Of a stretch of DNA of 20,931 nt, positions 7,396 to 15,721 are shown one piece after another. The translations under genes were made by a program, and so were the position numbers. Positions within the stretch are counted from its first letter, which is position 1, and every line of letters begins with the position of its first letter. The stretch covers positions 1 through 20,931 of the forward strand of contig CALEIL010000511.1 of assembly GCA_937876435.1 (NCBI GenBank), written 5' to 3'. Below the pieces are notes generated by a model. The model ran no database searches. It had not been told where the DNA came from and saw only the letters and a program-made list of their open reading frames with translations. Source of the stretch: an uncultured Bacteroidota bacterium (GTDB lineage: Bacteria > Bacteroidota > Bacteroidia > Chitinophagales > Saprospiraceae).

Positions 7396-8111
7396 ATACC
7401 TAAAGTGAGTTCCGTAGAATGAACGTCAAGAAATCCAACTTCTTGCAATTTTTCCAGAAACTTTTCCCGGTCTGGAAATGCCTGTACGGACTCGTACAAA
7501 TATTGATACGCTTTGGGGTCTCTCGATTTGATCCGTCCGATCAACGGAAGGATGTTCTCGAAATAGAAATTGTATGCCTGTTTGATAGGAAATATCTTAG
7601 GTTTGGAAAATTCCAGCACATAAATAAAACCACCAGGTTTGGTGACTCTGTACATCTCCGACAATCCCTTTTCGAGGTTTTCAAAATTGCGAACCCCGAA
7701 AGAGGCGGTTACCACATCGTATGTATTATCGGATTGGTCCATCTGCTCTGCATCTGCTTCGAAAACTTGAATGCGATCATCCAAACCGGCCTTTTTGATT
7801 TTCCTGACGGCAATTTCCAGCATTTTTTGAGAAATATCAGCCCCATCCACTATAACCTTATCATCCTGTTGGGCAAGAGTGATCGCCACATCTCCCGTTC
7901 CTGTAGCCACATCCAGGACTCTATCCGGCGAATGGGACAGGATCATATTGGTGAGCTTTTTTCTCCAGGTGACATCGAAGCGAGCCGATAGTAGTCTGTT
8001 GAGGAAGTCATAACCACCAGCGATGTTGTCGAACATTCGGGTGACCTGTTCCTTCTTTCCTCCACTGGCATTATCGTAAGGTTTGACTTTTTCCGGATTA
8101 TTCTCACTCAT
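7368..8111 (-). CDS. ubiE: Demethylmenaquinone methyltransferase (MenG/UbiE)
   Basis: SAM-dependent C-methyltransferase that makes menaquinone from demethylmenaquinone. Bacteroidota usually use menaquinone only, so the MenG role is meant. The 247-residue product contains the SAM-binding motif VLDVATGTGD (residues 65-74), the family signature ASFGVRNF (136-143) and PGGFIYVLEFSKP (159-171), characteristic of UbiE/MenG. I choose the ATG at 8111 rather than an in-frame TTG at 8141, because that TTG overlaps the promoter box at 8146-8139. The gene diverges from gyrA and runs into porT with a 28-base overlap, so the two probably share one mRNA. Confidence 0.95.
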   Translation of the reverse strand: MSENNPEKVKPYDNASGGKKEQVTRMFDNIAGGYDFLNRLLSARFDVTWRKKLTNMILSHSPDRVLDVATGTGDVAITLAQQDDKVIVDGADISQKMLEIAVRKIKKAGLDDRIQVFEADAEQMDQSDNTYDVVTASFGVRNFENLEKGLSEMYRVTKPGGFIYVLEFSKPKIFPIKQAYNFYFENILPLIGRIKSRDPKAYQYLYESVQAFPDREKFLEKLQEVGFLDVHSTELTLGICHIYSGKK

Positions 8112-8138
8112 ATTGAAGTTACTATCTTTGAAGTGGGG

Positions 8139-8167
8139 CAAAAATACGGGAATTGTGGATAATTCAA
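8139..8167 (-). promoter_or_regulatory. Promoter of the ubiE-porT operon
   Basis: On the minus strand, TTG (8167-8165), an 18-base spacer and TATTTTTG (8146-8139) match the Bacteroidota -33/-7 pattern. The transcript should start near 8132, giving a leader of about 21 bases before the ATG at 8111. Confidence 0.65.
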
Positions 8168-8202
8168 TTTCATTTCGGTTATTAAATCCTACAAAATTTT
8201 AA

Positions 8203-8210
8203 TACATTTG
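8203..8210 (+). promoter_or_regulatory. Putative gyrA promoter -7 box (TACATTTG)
   Basis: An exact TAnnTTTG match 30 bases upstream of the gyrA ATG, giving a predicted leader of about 24 bases. No clear TTG lies at the -33 position. The spacing from the divergent ubiE promoter leaves about 56 bases between the two -7 boxes. Confidence 0.5.
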
Positions 8211-8240
8211 CAGCGCTTAAAAAATCATAGATTGAAATAA

Positions 8241-10766
8241 ATGTCAGAGCAAAACATTATCCCGATCAACATCGAAGAAGAGATGAAGTCGGCGTACATC
8301 GATTATTCGATGTCAGTCATCGTGTCCCGGGCGTTACCTGATGTAAGAGATGGATTGAAACCAGTGCACCGTCGTATATTATACGCGATGCAGGATTTGG
8401 GGTTAGCATATAACAAACCCCATCGTAAATCTGCCCGTGTCGTAGGGGAGGTGTTGGGGAAATATCACCCGCACGGTGATTCTTCCGTGTATGAAGCCAT
8501 GGTGCGAATGGCTCAGGATTGGTCCCTGCGTTACCCTTTGGTAGACGGTCAGGGCAACTTTGGTCATATCGATGGGGACAGGGCAGCAGCTATGCGATAT
8601 ACCGAAGCACGATTGGCCAGACTGGCCGATGAATTGCTCGGGGATATCAAAAAAGAAACCGTAGATTTTCAATTTAATTTTGATGATTCACTGCATGAAC
8701 CGACCGTTTTACCGGCAGCATTCCCGAACCTGTTGGTCAATGGAGCGTCTGGAATTGCGGTTGGTATGGCGACCAACATGCTCCCACACAATATGTCGGA
8801 AGTAATCGACGGATGTGTGGCGACCATCCAAAATCCCGATATAGACATCGACGGTTTGATGGAGCATATCAAGGCTCCCGATTTTCCAACCGGTGGAATC
8901 ATCTATGGGGTGGAAGGGGTTCGTGAAGCATTTGAAACCGGCCGGGGAAGGGTCGTTCTGCGAGCGAAATCGGAGATTATCGTTGATAATAAAGGGCGCG
9001 AGACGATCATCGTTTCTGAAATTCCTTTTCAGGTCAACAAAAGCGCATTGATCGTCAAAATCAGTGAGCTGAAAAGGGATGATAAAGTACCCGGGATATC
9101 AGAAATCAGAGATGAATCTGACCGGGACGGAATTCGGATAGTGATCGAAGTGAAACGGGATGCCATGGCTAAGGTAGTTCTTAGTAAACTGTACAAATAC
9201 AGCCAGTTGCAGACCTCATATGGAGTCAACAACGTGGCGCTCGTCAAAGGAAGGCCCCAAACGTTGTCTCTGAAAGAGTTGATCGAAGCTTTTGTGGAGT
9301 TTCGTATCGAAGTGCTCGTTCGTCGAACACGGTTTGATCTGAGAAAAGCCGAAGAAAGGGCTCACATAGTAGAAGGGCTGATTATCGCGGTAGATAATAT
9401 CGATGAGGTCATCAAAATTATCCGGGGTTCCAATACGGTAGAAATTGCCCGGGAGCGGTTGATGGACCGGTTTTCTTTTTCCGAATTGCAGGCAAAAGCC
9501 ATACTGGATCTTCGGTTGCAAAAACTGACCGGACTGGAAATTGATAAGTTGAGAGCCGAATATGACGAGTTGATGAAGAACATCGCCTATTTCAAGGAAA
9601 TCCTGGCAAGCGTGGAACTTCAGAAAGAGATTGTAGTCGAGGAACTCCTGGCTGTCAAAGAGCAATACGGCGACCAACGTCGTACTGAAATACGGTTTGC
9701 AGACGGGGAAATCAGCATCGAGGATCTGATACCCAATGAAGAAATGATCGTGTCCATCTCTCATTTGGGATACATCAAGCGAACCAATTCAGATGAATAC
9801 AAGGTTCAGGGGAGAGGCGGAAAAGGATCCAAAGGTTCCCGAACCCGGGATACCGACTTTGTCGAACACGTCCTCGTAGCCAATGCTCACAATTATCTCC
9901 TTTTGTTCACGGAACAGGGGCGATGCTATTGGTTGCGTGTATTTGAAATCCCGGAAGCGAGCAGGAATGCCACCGGAAGGGTGATACAGAATATACTCCA
10001 AATGCCTAAGGAGGAAAGCGTAAAAGCTTATATTATCGTCAATGACCTTACTGATGAGGAATTTCTGGCGAACAACTATATTATGTTTAGCACTCAGAAA
10101 GGAATGATCAAAAAGACATCCCTTCAGGCCTATTCCCGACCAAGGGTTACCGGAATCAATGCGATAACTATCAATGAGGGCGATCAGTTGATCGAAGCGA
10201 AACTGACCAATGGGAACAATGAGGTCCTTCTGGCCAATAGAAACGGGCGGGCGATTCGCTTCAATGAAACGAAGGTAAGACCGATGGGCCGAACCGCAGC
10301 CGGTGTGAAGGGAATTCGACTGGATGATGACCAGGATCGCGTCGTAGGGATGGTATGCGTAGATCAGGCTGATACCGATGCTACGATCCTCGTCGTGTCG
10401 GAAAAAGGAAACGGAAAGCGGAGTTTGTTGCAGGATTACAGAATCACCAACCGGGGCGGTAAAGGGGTCAAAACGATGAATGTCAGCGATAAAACGGGAC
10501 CATTGATCGGCATCAAGGCTGTCAGTGACGACGACAACCTGGTCATCACCAACAAATCAGGTCTTACGATCAGGATGGATATTTCCAAAATCAGAGTGAT
10601 GGGTCGTGCTACTCAGGGTGTCAAACTTATTTCACTGAACAATCACGACGCCATTGCCGACATCACCGTCATCAAAGGTGAAACCAACGAGGAGGACATC
10701 GAAGAGATCCTTCCAATAGAAGATCAGGGGTTCGAGGAAACCCTTCCAATAGATGAGGAAGAGTGA
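8241..10766 (+). CDS. gyrA: DNA gyrase subunit A
   Basis: The breaking and rejoining subunit of gyrase, which works with GyrB to introduce negative supercoils. 841 residues, typical length. The N terminus has YSMSVIVSRALPDVRDGLKPVHRR, the quinolone-determining segment HPHGDSSVYE (Ser81 and Glu85 stand where E. coli has Ser83 and Asp87), and the catalytic Tyr120 in AAMRYTEARL. The C-terminal beta-pinwheel carries a GyrA-box-like QGRGGKG, one residue away from the Q(R/K)RGG(R/K)G consensus, which distinguishes GyrA from ParC. The tail is strongly acidic (about residues 816-841) with an 11-residue duplicated unit. Nothing in the quinolone region suggests resistance. The secreted TPR gene follows after about 100 bases. 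Confidence 0.98.
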   Translation: MSEQNIIPINIEEEMKSAYIDYSMSVIVSRALPDVRDGLKPVHRRILYAMQDLGLAYNKPHRKSARVVGEVLGKYHPHGDSSVYEAMVRMAQDWSLRYPLVDGQGNFGHIDGDRAAAMRYTEARLARLADELLGDIKKETVDFQFNFDDSLHEPTVLPAAFPNLLVNGASGIAVGMATNMLPHNMSEVIDGCVATIQNPDIDIDGLMEHIKAPDFPTGGIIYGVEGVREAFETGRGRVVLRAKSEIIVDNKGRETIIVSEIPFQVNKSALIVKISELKRDDKVPGISEIRDESDRDGIRIVIEVKRDAMAKVVLSKLYKYSQLQTSYGVNNVALVKGRPQTLSLKELIEAFVEFRIEVLVRRTRFDLRKAEERAHIVEGLIIAVDNIDEVIKIIRGSNTVEIARERLMDRFSFSELQAKAILDLRLQKLTGLEIDKLRAEYDELMKNIAYFKEILASVELQKEIVVEELLAVKEQYGDQRRTEIRFADGEISIEDLIPNEEMIVSISHLGYIKRTNSDEYKVQGRGGKGSKGSRTRDTDFVEHVLVANAHNYLLLFTEQGRCYWLRVFEIPEASRNATGRVIQNILQMPKEESVKAYIIVNDLTDEEFLANNYIMFSTQKGMIKKTSLQAYSRPRVTGINAITINEGDQLIEAKLTNGNNEVLLANRNGRAIRFNETKVRPMGRTAAGVKGIRLDDDQDRVVGMVCVDQADTDATILVVSEKGNGKRSLLQDYRITNRGGKGVKTMNVSDKTGPLIGIKAVSDDDNLVITNKSGLTIRMDISKIRVMGRATQGVKLISLNNHDAIADITVIKGETNEEDIEEILPIEDQGFEETLPIDEEE
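10709..10753 (+). repeat. 33-base direct repeat unit in the gyrA 3' end
   Basis: The 12-mer CCTTCCAATAGA occurs at 10709-10720 and again at 10742-10753, a period of 33 bases or 11 codons. It encodes E-E-I-L-P-I-E and then E-E-T-L-P-I-D in the acidic tail of GyrA. It looks like an in-frame duplication. Confidence 0.75.
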
Positions 10767-10867
10767 TTTTTAACATATGGATCAAAAAACCTTAACATCT
10801 ATAAAATAATTATTGGTATATTTCATTAGTCATATAGAATGAATTTAATCATAAACAGTACATACCT

Positions 10868-12193
10868 ATGAGAAAAGTATTAATAATTGCATTGCTGGCG
10901 TTATTTGGAACCGCCTCCCTATCGGCACAGGATATGAGTCCCAAAAAAGCTTTTCGGCAGGCAAAACGAAACCTGAGTTCCTTTGAACTGGACAATTCAA
11001 AAGTAGATGAATTGAATAGTGCAGTAGATATGATAATGGCTGTCGCCAAGGATGAGGAATTTAAAAAAGATCCCGAAGTATGGAATACCATGGGGCAAAT
11101 CTATAGAGCCTATCTGGAATTGGATTACAAAAACGGGTTGATGGATGAAAATTATAAACCACAGTACCTTCAGGAAGCCAATAAAGCATATATGGCCTTT
11201 AAAAAAGGGTACGAAGTGGCTGAAAAAACCAAAGATCAGGACGATGCCCTTGCCGGAATGGCTGGCCTCATCCAGTCTATGAGCAATTCGGGGATTACCG
11301 TATTGCAGGCTGGAGACCATATGGGAGCATACAACATTTTCCGAAATGTGCTCGATATTCACGAGCTCCTGAAAGAGCATGGCAAAGACAGCCCGCTCAA
11401 CGACGCAGAAGCCATGAACAATCAACTCTTCCTGGCTGGTTATGCCGCTTTGCTGGGAGAACAATTTGAACTGGCCAAACCTTATTATGAGGAATTGAAA
11501 GCCAATAACTATGATGATCCAAGTCTATACGAAGGCTTGTTCAAGATCAAATCTGAGGAAGATCCTGCTGCTGCCCAAGCTATCCTTTCAGAAGGACGGG
11601 AAAAATACCCGGATGATCTTACTCTCCTGTATGCTGAGATCAATGCAGCGTTGAAGAACAATGAAATCGGCTCTCTGGAAACGAAACTAAAAGAAGCGAT
11701 CAGTAAAGATCCCAATAACGTATCTCTGTATACGACTACCGGATCGGTTTACGATCGGTTATTTCAGGAAATGATGGATAGCGATACGGCTCAGGCAAAC
11801 ATCTATTTTGACAGTGCGAAAGTATATTTTGAAAAAGCACTCGAGGTGAATCCGGACAACGTCGACGCCATTTATAGCATAGGTGCTTTGTATTATAATA
11901 AAGCAGCACAAGGCACCCAGGAACTTCAGGCTTTGGCAGATGACCTTACATCGGCTGGTATGAAAAAATACGATGCGAAGAAACTGGAAGTGGATAAAAT
12001 CTTTGACAAAGCTCTGCCATATTTTCAGAAGGCAGAACGAGTAAATCCCAGCGACAGAAATACACTGATCGCCCTTAAGGAGATTTATGCACGGAAAAAT
12101 CAAATGGAAATTTCAGATATGTTTGGCAAAAGACTCGAGCAGGTAGAATCAGGCCAGACCATTGAATCCTCCTATTTTGAGCAGAATCAATAA
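10868..12193 (+). CDS. Secreted tetratricopeptide-repeat protein
   Basis: 441 residues with a signal peptide (MRKVLIIALLALFGTASLSAQ; cleavage expected near Ala20) and no lipobox, so periplasmic placement is likely. The rest is almost wholly helical with TPR-like units; the clearest are around residues 316-349 (AKVYFEKALEVNPDNVDAIYSIG) and 377-410 (ALPYFQKAERVNPSDRNTLIALK). TPRs bind partner proteins; no catalytic motif is visible. TPR genes after gyrA are, to my knowledge, common in Bacteroidota, but the role is unknown. A clear terminator follows at 12220-12247, which separates it from the TRAP genes. The upstream gap contains only an imperfect box (TATATTTC at 10817), so it may be co-transcribed with gyrA. 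Confidence 0.85.
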   Translation: MRKVLIIALLALFGTASLSAQDMSPKKAFRQAKRNLSSFELDNSKVDELNSAVDMIMAVAKDEEFKKDPEVWNTMGQIYRAYLELDYKNGLMDENYKPQYLQEANKAYMAFKKGYEVAEKTKDQDDALAGMAGLIQSMSNSGITVLQAGDHMGAYNIFRNVLDIHELLKEHGKDSPLNDAEAMNNQLFLAGYAALLGEQFELAKPYYEELKANNYDDPSLYEGLFKIKSEEDPAAAQAILSEGREKYPDDLTLLYAEINAALKNNEIGSLETKLKEAISKDPNNVSLYTTTGSVYDRLFQEMMDSDTAQANIYFDSAKVYFEKALEVNPDNVDAIYSIGALYYNKAAQGTQELQALADDLTSAGMKKYDAKKLEVDKIFDKALPYFQKAERVNPSDRNTLIALKEIYARKNQMEISDMFGKRLEQVESGQTIESSYFEQNQ

Positions 12194-12219
12194 CGGTTTC
12201 CACACGGAATAAAATATAT

Positions 12220-12247
12220 AAAAAGTCACGCACTGTCGTGGCTTTTT
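12220..12247 (+). terminator. Rho-independent terminator after the TPR gene
   Basis: AAAAAGTCACG (12220-12230), a 6-base loop and CGTGGCTTTTT (12237-12247) form an 11-base-pair stem with one G-T wobble, ending in five T. It lies 27 bases after the TPR stop and ends 37 bases before the dctQ ATG. Its A-rich left arm would also allow weak function in reverse. Confidence 0.8.
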
Positions 12248-12284
12248 GTATTTTAGGGCCTGTTTTATTGCCTACTATAAATTC

Positions 12285-12818
12285 ATGACCAGTACCCGAA
12301 TCAAACAAATAGACCATTTTTTCCTGAAATTTGGAGAATTTGCCAGCCTCTTTTCCATCGTTTTAGTTTTCATGATATTGGCTGATGTGGTTGCCCGATA
12401 TTTGTTTTCCAGTTCCGCTGCATGGCTCACAGAACTGGAATGGCACGTCTTTGCCCTGATATTTTTATTTGGCACCATATATACGCTCCAATTCGATGAT
12501 CATGTGCGCGTAGACGTCTGGTACACCCGGATGTCGGCAAAGAGTCAATTGTGGGTCAATCTGCTGGGCACCATTCTATTCCTCATTCCCTGGTGCCTCA
12601 TCATCATATACACCTCCTACCAATATGCACTTCATTCTTATATGATGGATGAGGTCAGCGCGGATCCTGGTGGATTACCCTACCGGTACGTGATAAAATT
12701 TGCCCTGACGCTTTCCTTTGTGCTCTTGCTATTGTACGCCATATTTTTTGCGTTGAAGTGTGCTTTAAAATTAAAGAATCCTGCAATAGAATTATTTATC
12801 CCCAAACACCGAACTTAG
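12285..12818 (+). CDS. dctQ: TRAP transporter small permease (DctQ family)
   Basis: A 177-residue inner-membrane protein with four hydrophobic helices (about residues 15-37, 46-66, 88-108 and 130-152). Family motifs are clear: LTELEWHVFALIFLFGTIY, DDHVRVDVWY, and SADPGGLPYRYVIK in the loop before helix 4, the last typical of the mannitol/chloroaromatic-type subgroup. It forms the membrane part of a Na+-driven TRAP importer together with DctM, whose ATG follows the stop codon with no gap. The frame extends upstream to a TTG at 12246, but that codon is inside the terminator hairpin, so the ATG at 12285 is preferred. The substrate cannot be told from the sequence. Confidence 0.9.
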   Translation: MTSTRIKQIDHFFLKFGEFASLFSIVLVFMILADVVARYLFSSSAAWLTELEWHVFALIFLFGTIYTLQFDDHVRVDVWYTRMSAKSQLWVNLLGTILFLIPWCLIIIYTSYQYALHSYMMDEVSADPGGLPYRYVIKFALTLSFVLLLLYAIFFALKCALKLKNPAIELFIPKHRT

Positions 12819-14114
12819 ATGGAGTGGATAGCATTGCTGATGGTGGCACTGGTTTTTATTTTACTGATCTTCGGATTTCCAGTGGCCTTTACACTGGCCG
12901 GGGTCGCCACTATAACGGGTATATTAACTTTGGGCCCCGAATTCTTTAACTTTCTTCCCTCCCGGATCATGGGGGTCATGAGCAATTATGTATTACTGGC
13001 CGTCCCATTATTTATATTTATGGGGATCATGCTCGAAAAATCGGGAATGGCGGCGACGTTGCTTAAAATGATGTCCCGGATTTTTGGGAAGGTAAACGGA
13101 GGACTGGGAGTCAGCGTAATCATTGTAGGAACTTTGCTCGCTGCCTCCACGGGGATTGTAGGTGCTACGGTGGTCACGATGGGCCTGATTAGCTTGCCAT
13201 CCATGATGGAATCACGATACAATATTCCCCTGGCCACTGGCATTATCGCCTCATCGGGAACCCTGGGCCAGATCATTCCCCCTTCCATCGTATTGATTCT
13301 TTTGGGCACCGTTCTCAATGTTTCGGTGGGTAATTTATTTTTGGGGGCTGTCATTCCCGGACTTATTATCGTCGGACTATACATATCGTACGTCCTAATT
13401 CTGTCGTGGTTTAAGCCGGAAGTTGCCCCCCCGGTGGCGAAAGAATATCAGGAAGAAATCACATTGCGATCCATCATCACGGCTTTGCTAATGCCCCTGG
13501 TTTTGATCGTAGCTGTCCTGGGATCCATCTTTGCAGGGATTGCTTCGCCAACGGAAGCGGCTGCGGTAGGAGCATTTGGATCCATTTTGCTCACGATAGC
13601 GGCAGGGAAATTTCGAATAAAAAGACTGAAACTGGTGGCTCGTGAAACGACCAGGTTGACCACCATGGTGTTCTTTATTTTAATTGGGGCTACCACATTT
13701 TCCCTGGTGTTCAGAGGCCTCCATGGAGACGATTTAATCCTTGAATTGATCATGTCGACTCAGTTATCCCCTGGAAATTTAATGATCCTTATTCTACTCA
13801 TCGTATTTATTCTGGGCTTCTTTATTGACTTCGTGGAGATCGTATTTATCATAGTTCCCATCGTGCTGCCTATATTGCAAGCTTATGACATTGACCTTCT
13901 CTGGGTGGGAATATTACTGGGCGTCAACCTGCAGACTTCGTTTCTGACTCCGCCGTTTGGGTTCTCACTATTCTATCTGAAAGGTGTGGCTCCGCCTGAA
14001 GTTCAAACAAGGGATATTTACAAAGGAATCATCCCCTTCGTGGCTATACAGATTCTGGTCCTCATCATTATCTTCAATTTCCCTGGACTGATCCGACTGC
14101 TTATTCCGTTATAG
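12819..14114 (+). CDS. dctM: TRAP transporter large permease (DctM family)
   Basis: 431 residues, the usual DctM length, with about 12 hydrophobic segments. The N-terminal motif FGFPVAFTLAGVA, the conserved AASTGIVGATVVTMGLISLP block (about residues 109-128), GTLGQIIPPSIVLILLG and the C-terminal NLQTSFLTPPFGFSLFYLKG are diagnostic. It is the ion-coupled transport subunit of a TRAP importer. The ATG directly abuts the dctQ stop, so the two are translated together. A TRAP system also needs a periplasmic DctP-type binding protein; none is encoded in this window. The last 14 bases overlap the end of the opposing SH3 lipoprotein gene. Confidence 0.95.
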   Translation: MEWIALLMVALVFILLIFGFPVAFTLAGVATITGILTLGPEFFNFLPSRIMGVMSNYVLLAVPLFIFMGIMLEKSGMAATLLKMMSRIFGKVNGGLGVSVIIVGTLLAASTGIVGATVVTMGLISLPSMMESRYNIPLATGIIASSGTLGQIIPPSIVLILLGTVLNVSVGNLFLGAVIPGLIIVGLYISYVLILSWFKPEVAPPVAKEYQEEITLRSIITALLMPLVLIVAVLGSIFAGIASPTEAAAVGAFGSILLTIAAGKFRIKRLKLVARETTRLTTMVFFILIGATTFSLVFRGLHGDDLILELIMSTQLSPGNLMILILLIVFILGFFIDFVEIVFIIVPIVLPILQAYDIDLLWVGILLGVNLQTSFLTPPFGFSLFYLKGVAPPEVQTRDIYKGIIPFVAIQILVLIIIFNFPGLIRLLIPL

Positions 14115-15021
14115 TCACTATTATCTGCCGGACGCGTGGGTCCACTTTGAGTAAACTACTGTTGTCCGAAGAGATCACCTTATCGCCGATCAGGAAAGGA
14201 TAGATCGAAATATCTCCATTGTAATCAAAAGCCAGAGTCAGATGGGGGCTTAATTTTCCTCCTTGCCAGTTTAATGACTTACCAGCGTAATCCCATTGGA
14301 AACCGGTAAGATTGAAGGGAGCTCCGTTGAGTTCAGTGACTTCTTTAATAGACTGACCTATATGAATACCACTCAATGTCTGCCACTGTCCCCCGGGTTT
14401 CGTGATAATAATCTGACGGATGGTTTGGAAATCCTCATTCTGCCAATAAATAAGCAATTCGTTGTTGGTATTCGGATAAATGATGGTTCCCTGAACCCAC
14501 TCGCTCTCCCCGACGTGTAGATTTTCTTTGACGACTTCTTCCGGTCCCAGCATCCGTGTCAGGGATTCATGGGTAGATTCCCGGGTGATCATTCCGGCGC
14601 GCACACCGGGATCTATTCGAAAATCATTTAAGTCACCACTGCTCAAAACGGGGTCAGTAGGATCTAAAATTTCCATACCTCCACCGTAAATCCAACCGGT
14701 ATCTCCATTGAAAATCACTTCGTACCAGTAATGAGGAATGGAACTCCCACGAATTTCTATAGCCTGGGTCGTATCCGATTTATTGCCGGTAAGCCGGACA
14801 AACTGGTTCCGTCCTATTTGAGTGATTTCCTGTCCTTCCAATCCGGATCCATCCCTCATTCTAAGATTATCTACGATGATTTTACCGATTTGAGGATCAG
14901 AGGATACTTCTGTCATAGACGATCCGTCATTTGCAGGAGAATCGTCTGAATCGATATTACAAGCAGTTGTACCAAATATAAAATAAAGTACAACGATAAC
15001 TATCCCGGCTTCCCTTTTCAT
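14101..15021 (-). CDS. SH3-domain lipoprotein of unknown function
   Basis: 306 residues. The N terminus is a lipoprotein signal peptide with Cys21 after FGTTA, a slightly loose lipobox. A low-complexity Ser/Asp linker leads into a bacterial SH3 domain (about residues 47-119: VDNLRMRDGSG, then YWYEVIFNGDTGWIYGGG), a fold that often binds cell-wall peptides. The remainder seems to hold two related units, about 140-208 and 217-298, each opening with a G-I-x-x-x-x-S/T-x-x-x-x-x-x-L-x-G-x-E/P pattern and continuing as beta strands; this is reminiscent of BamE-like modules. It converges on dctM with a 14-base overlap. No partner is known. Confidence 0.8.
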   Translation of the reverse strand: MKREAGIVIVVLYFIFGTTACNIDSDDSPANDGSSMTEVSSDPQIGKIIVDNLRMRDGSGLEGQEITQIGRNQFVRLTGNKSDTTQAIEIRGSSIPHYWYEVIFNGDTGWIYGGGMEILDPTDPVLSSGDLNDFRIDPGVRAGMITRESTHESLTRMLGPEEVVKENLHVGESEWVQGTIIYPNTNNELLIYWQNEDFQTIRQIIITKPGGQWQTLSGIHIGQSIKEVTELNGAPFNLTGFQWDYAGKSLNWQGGKLSPHLTLAFDYNGDISIYPFLIGDKVISSDNSSLLKVDPRVRQIIVTITE

Positions 15022-15109
15022 GTATTATATTTGAACTGTCATTTTTCCTAATCCAGACAAATGTCACAATATTTTTTGAGAATTGGAGGGGGAATAAGGG
15101 ATATAAAAT

Positions 15110-15117
15110 TATTTTTG
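15110..15117 (+). promoter_or_regulatory. Putative promoter -7 box (TATTTTTG) of the TerB-like gene
   Basis: An exact TAnnTTTG match 26 bases before the ATG at 15143, predicting a leader of about 19 bases. The nearest TTG (15083-15085) lies 24 bases upstream, slightly longer than usual for a -33 element. Confidence 0.45.
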
Positions 15118-15142
15118 ACCTAAGAAAGTAAAATACGAAAAA

Positions 15143-15628
15143 ATGCTTGAAGAGTTTAAAGGAATCAATCAATCGGAATTCGAAAAACTGAAGGAGGCTG
15201 TTTCCTCCATCGCCATATTGGTCGCCGGAGCTGACGGATCTATAAAAGAACACGAAACGGCCTGGGCTACCAAAGTAACCAAAATCCGTTCCTACACTTT
15301 ACCCCGACGTCTTGCGACATTTTACAAAGAAGTAGGTCAGACTTTTCAAAGCGACCTGGACGTATTAAAAGCCGAATTCAACGAGGATCAGGAAGGCACG
15401 GTTCGAAAATTAAAATTTCAACTAGCCTCTCTCAATGACGTTTTTGAGAAAATGGAAGATCGTCAACTCGCTTACGAATTGTACGTCAGTTTCAAGAGTT
15501 TTGCCCGCCACGTTGCCAGATCCACGGGAGGGATCCTGGGCTGGGGAGCCATCGGACCCGAAGAAAATGAATTGATCGAACTCACCATGATACATCCGGT
15601 TCTTCCCCCCATCCAGGATAACGAGTGA
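15143..15628 (+). CDS. Small helical protein, TerB-like (hypothetical)
   Basis: 161 residues with no signal peptide or membrane segment, so cytoplasmic. The segment AILVAGADGSIKEHETAWATKV (about residues 24-45) resembles the acidic start of TerB/DUF533-type helical domains, where alanines and acidic residues form a metal-binding turn. The middle is charged and helical; the segment FARHVARSTGGILGWGAIGPEE near the C terminus is glycine-rich. I do not recognise the exact family. It may be the first gene of a run with the DUF547 gene (93-base gap) and the beta-barrel gene (26-base gap). Tellurite resistance should not be inferred from the fold. Confidence 0.7.
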   Translation: MLEEFKGINQSEFEKLKEAVSSIAILVAGADGSIKEHETAWATKVTKIRSYTLPRRLATFYKEVGQTFQSDLDVLKAEFNEDQEGTVRKLKFQLASLNDVFEKMEDRQLAYELYVSFKSFARHVARSTGGILGWGAIGPEENELIELTMIHPVLPPIQDNE

Positions 15629-15721
15629 TCCGTACGCCTGTGTTAACATTTCGCTAAATAACGAGAAAACAGTAACAAATTGCCTATTGTATTCTTTATA
15701 AGGGACAATACCTCCGTATAA

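Noticed and set aside
7419..7991. 190-codon plus-strand frame
   Set aside because: It lies wholly antisense to ubiE, whose methyltransferase motifs are clear.
8123..8130. TATCTTTG on the plus strand as a distal gyrA promoter
   Set aside because: No TTG lies at the -33 spacing and it is 110 bases from gyrA; such 6-base-specific boxes are expected several times by chance in 20 kb.
8471..8500. Possible quinolone-resistance change in GyrA (Glu at the position of E. coli Asp87)
   Set aside because: Glutamate is a common wild-type residue at this position in other bacteria, and the key serine is present.
9216..9764. 182-codon minus-strand frame
   Set aside because: It lies wholly antisense to the conserved gyrA frame and has no recognisable family pattern.
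15026..15033. TATATTTG on the plus strand as a second promoter for the TerB-like gene
   Set aside because: It lacks a -33 element and is 110 bases upstream; the box at 15110-15117 fits better.
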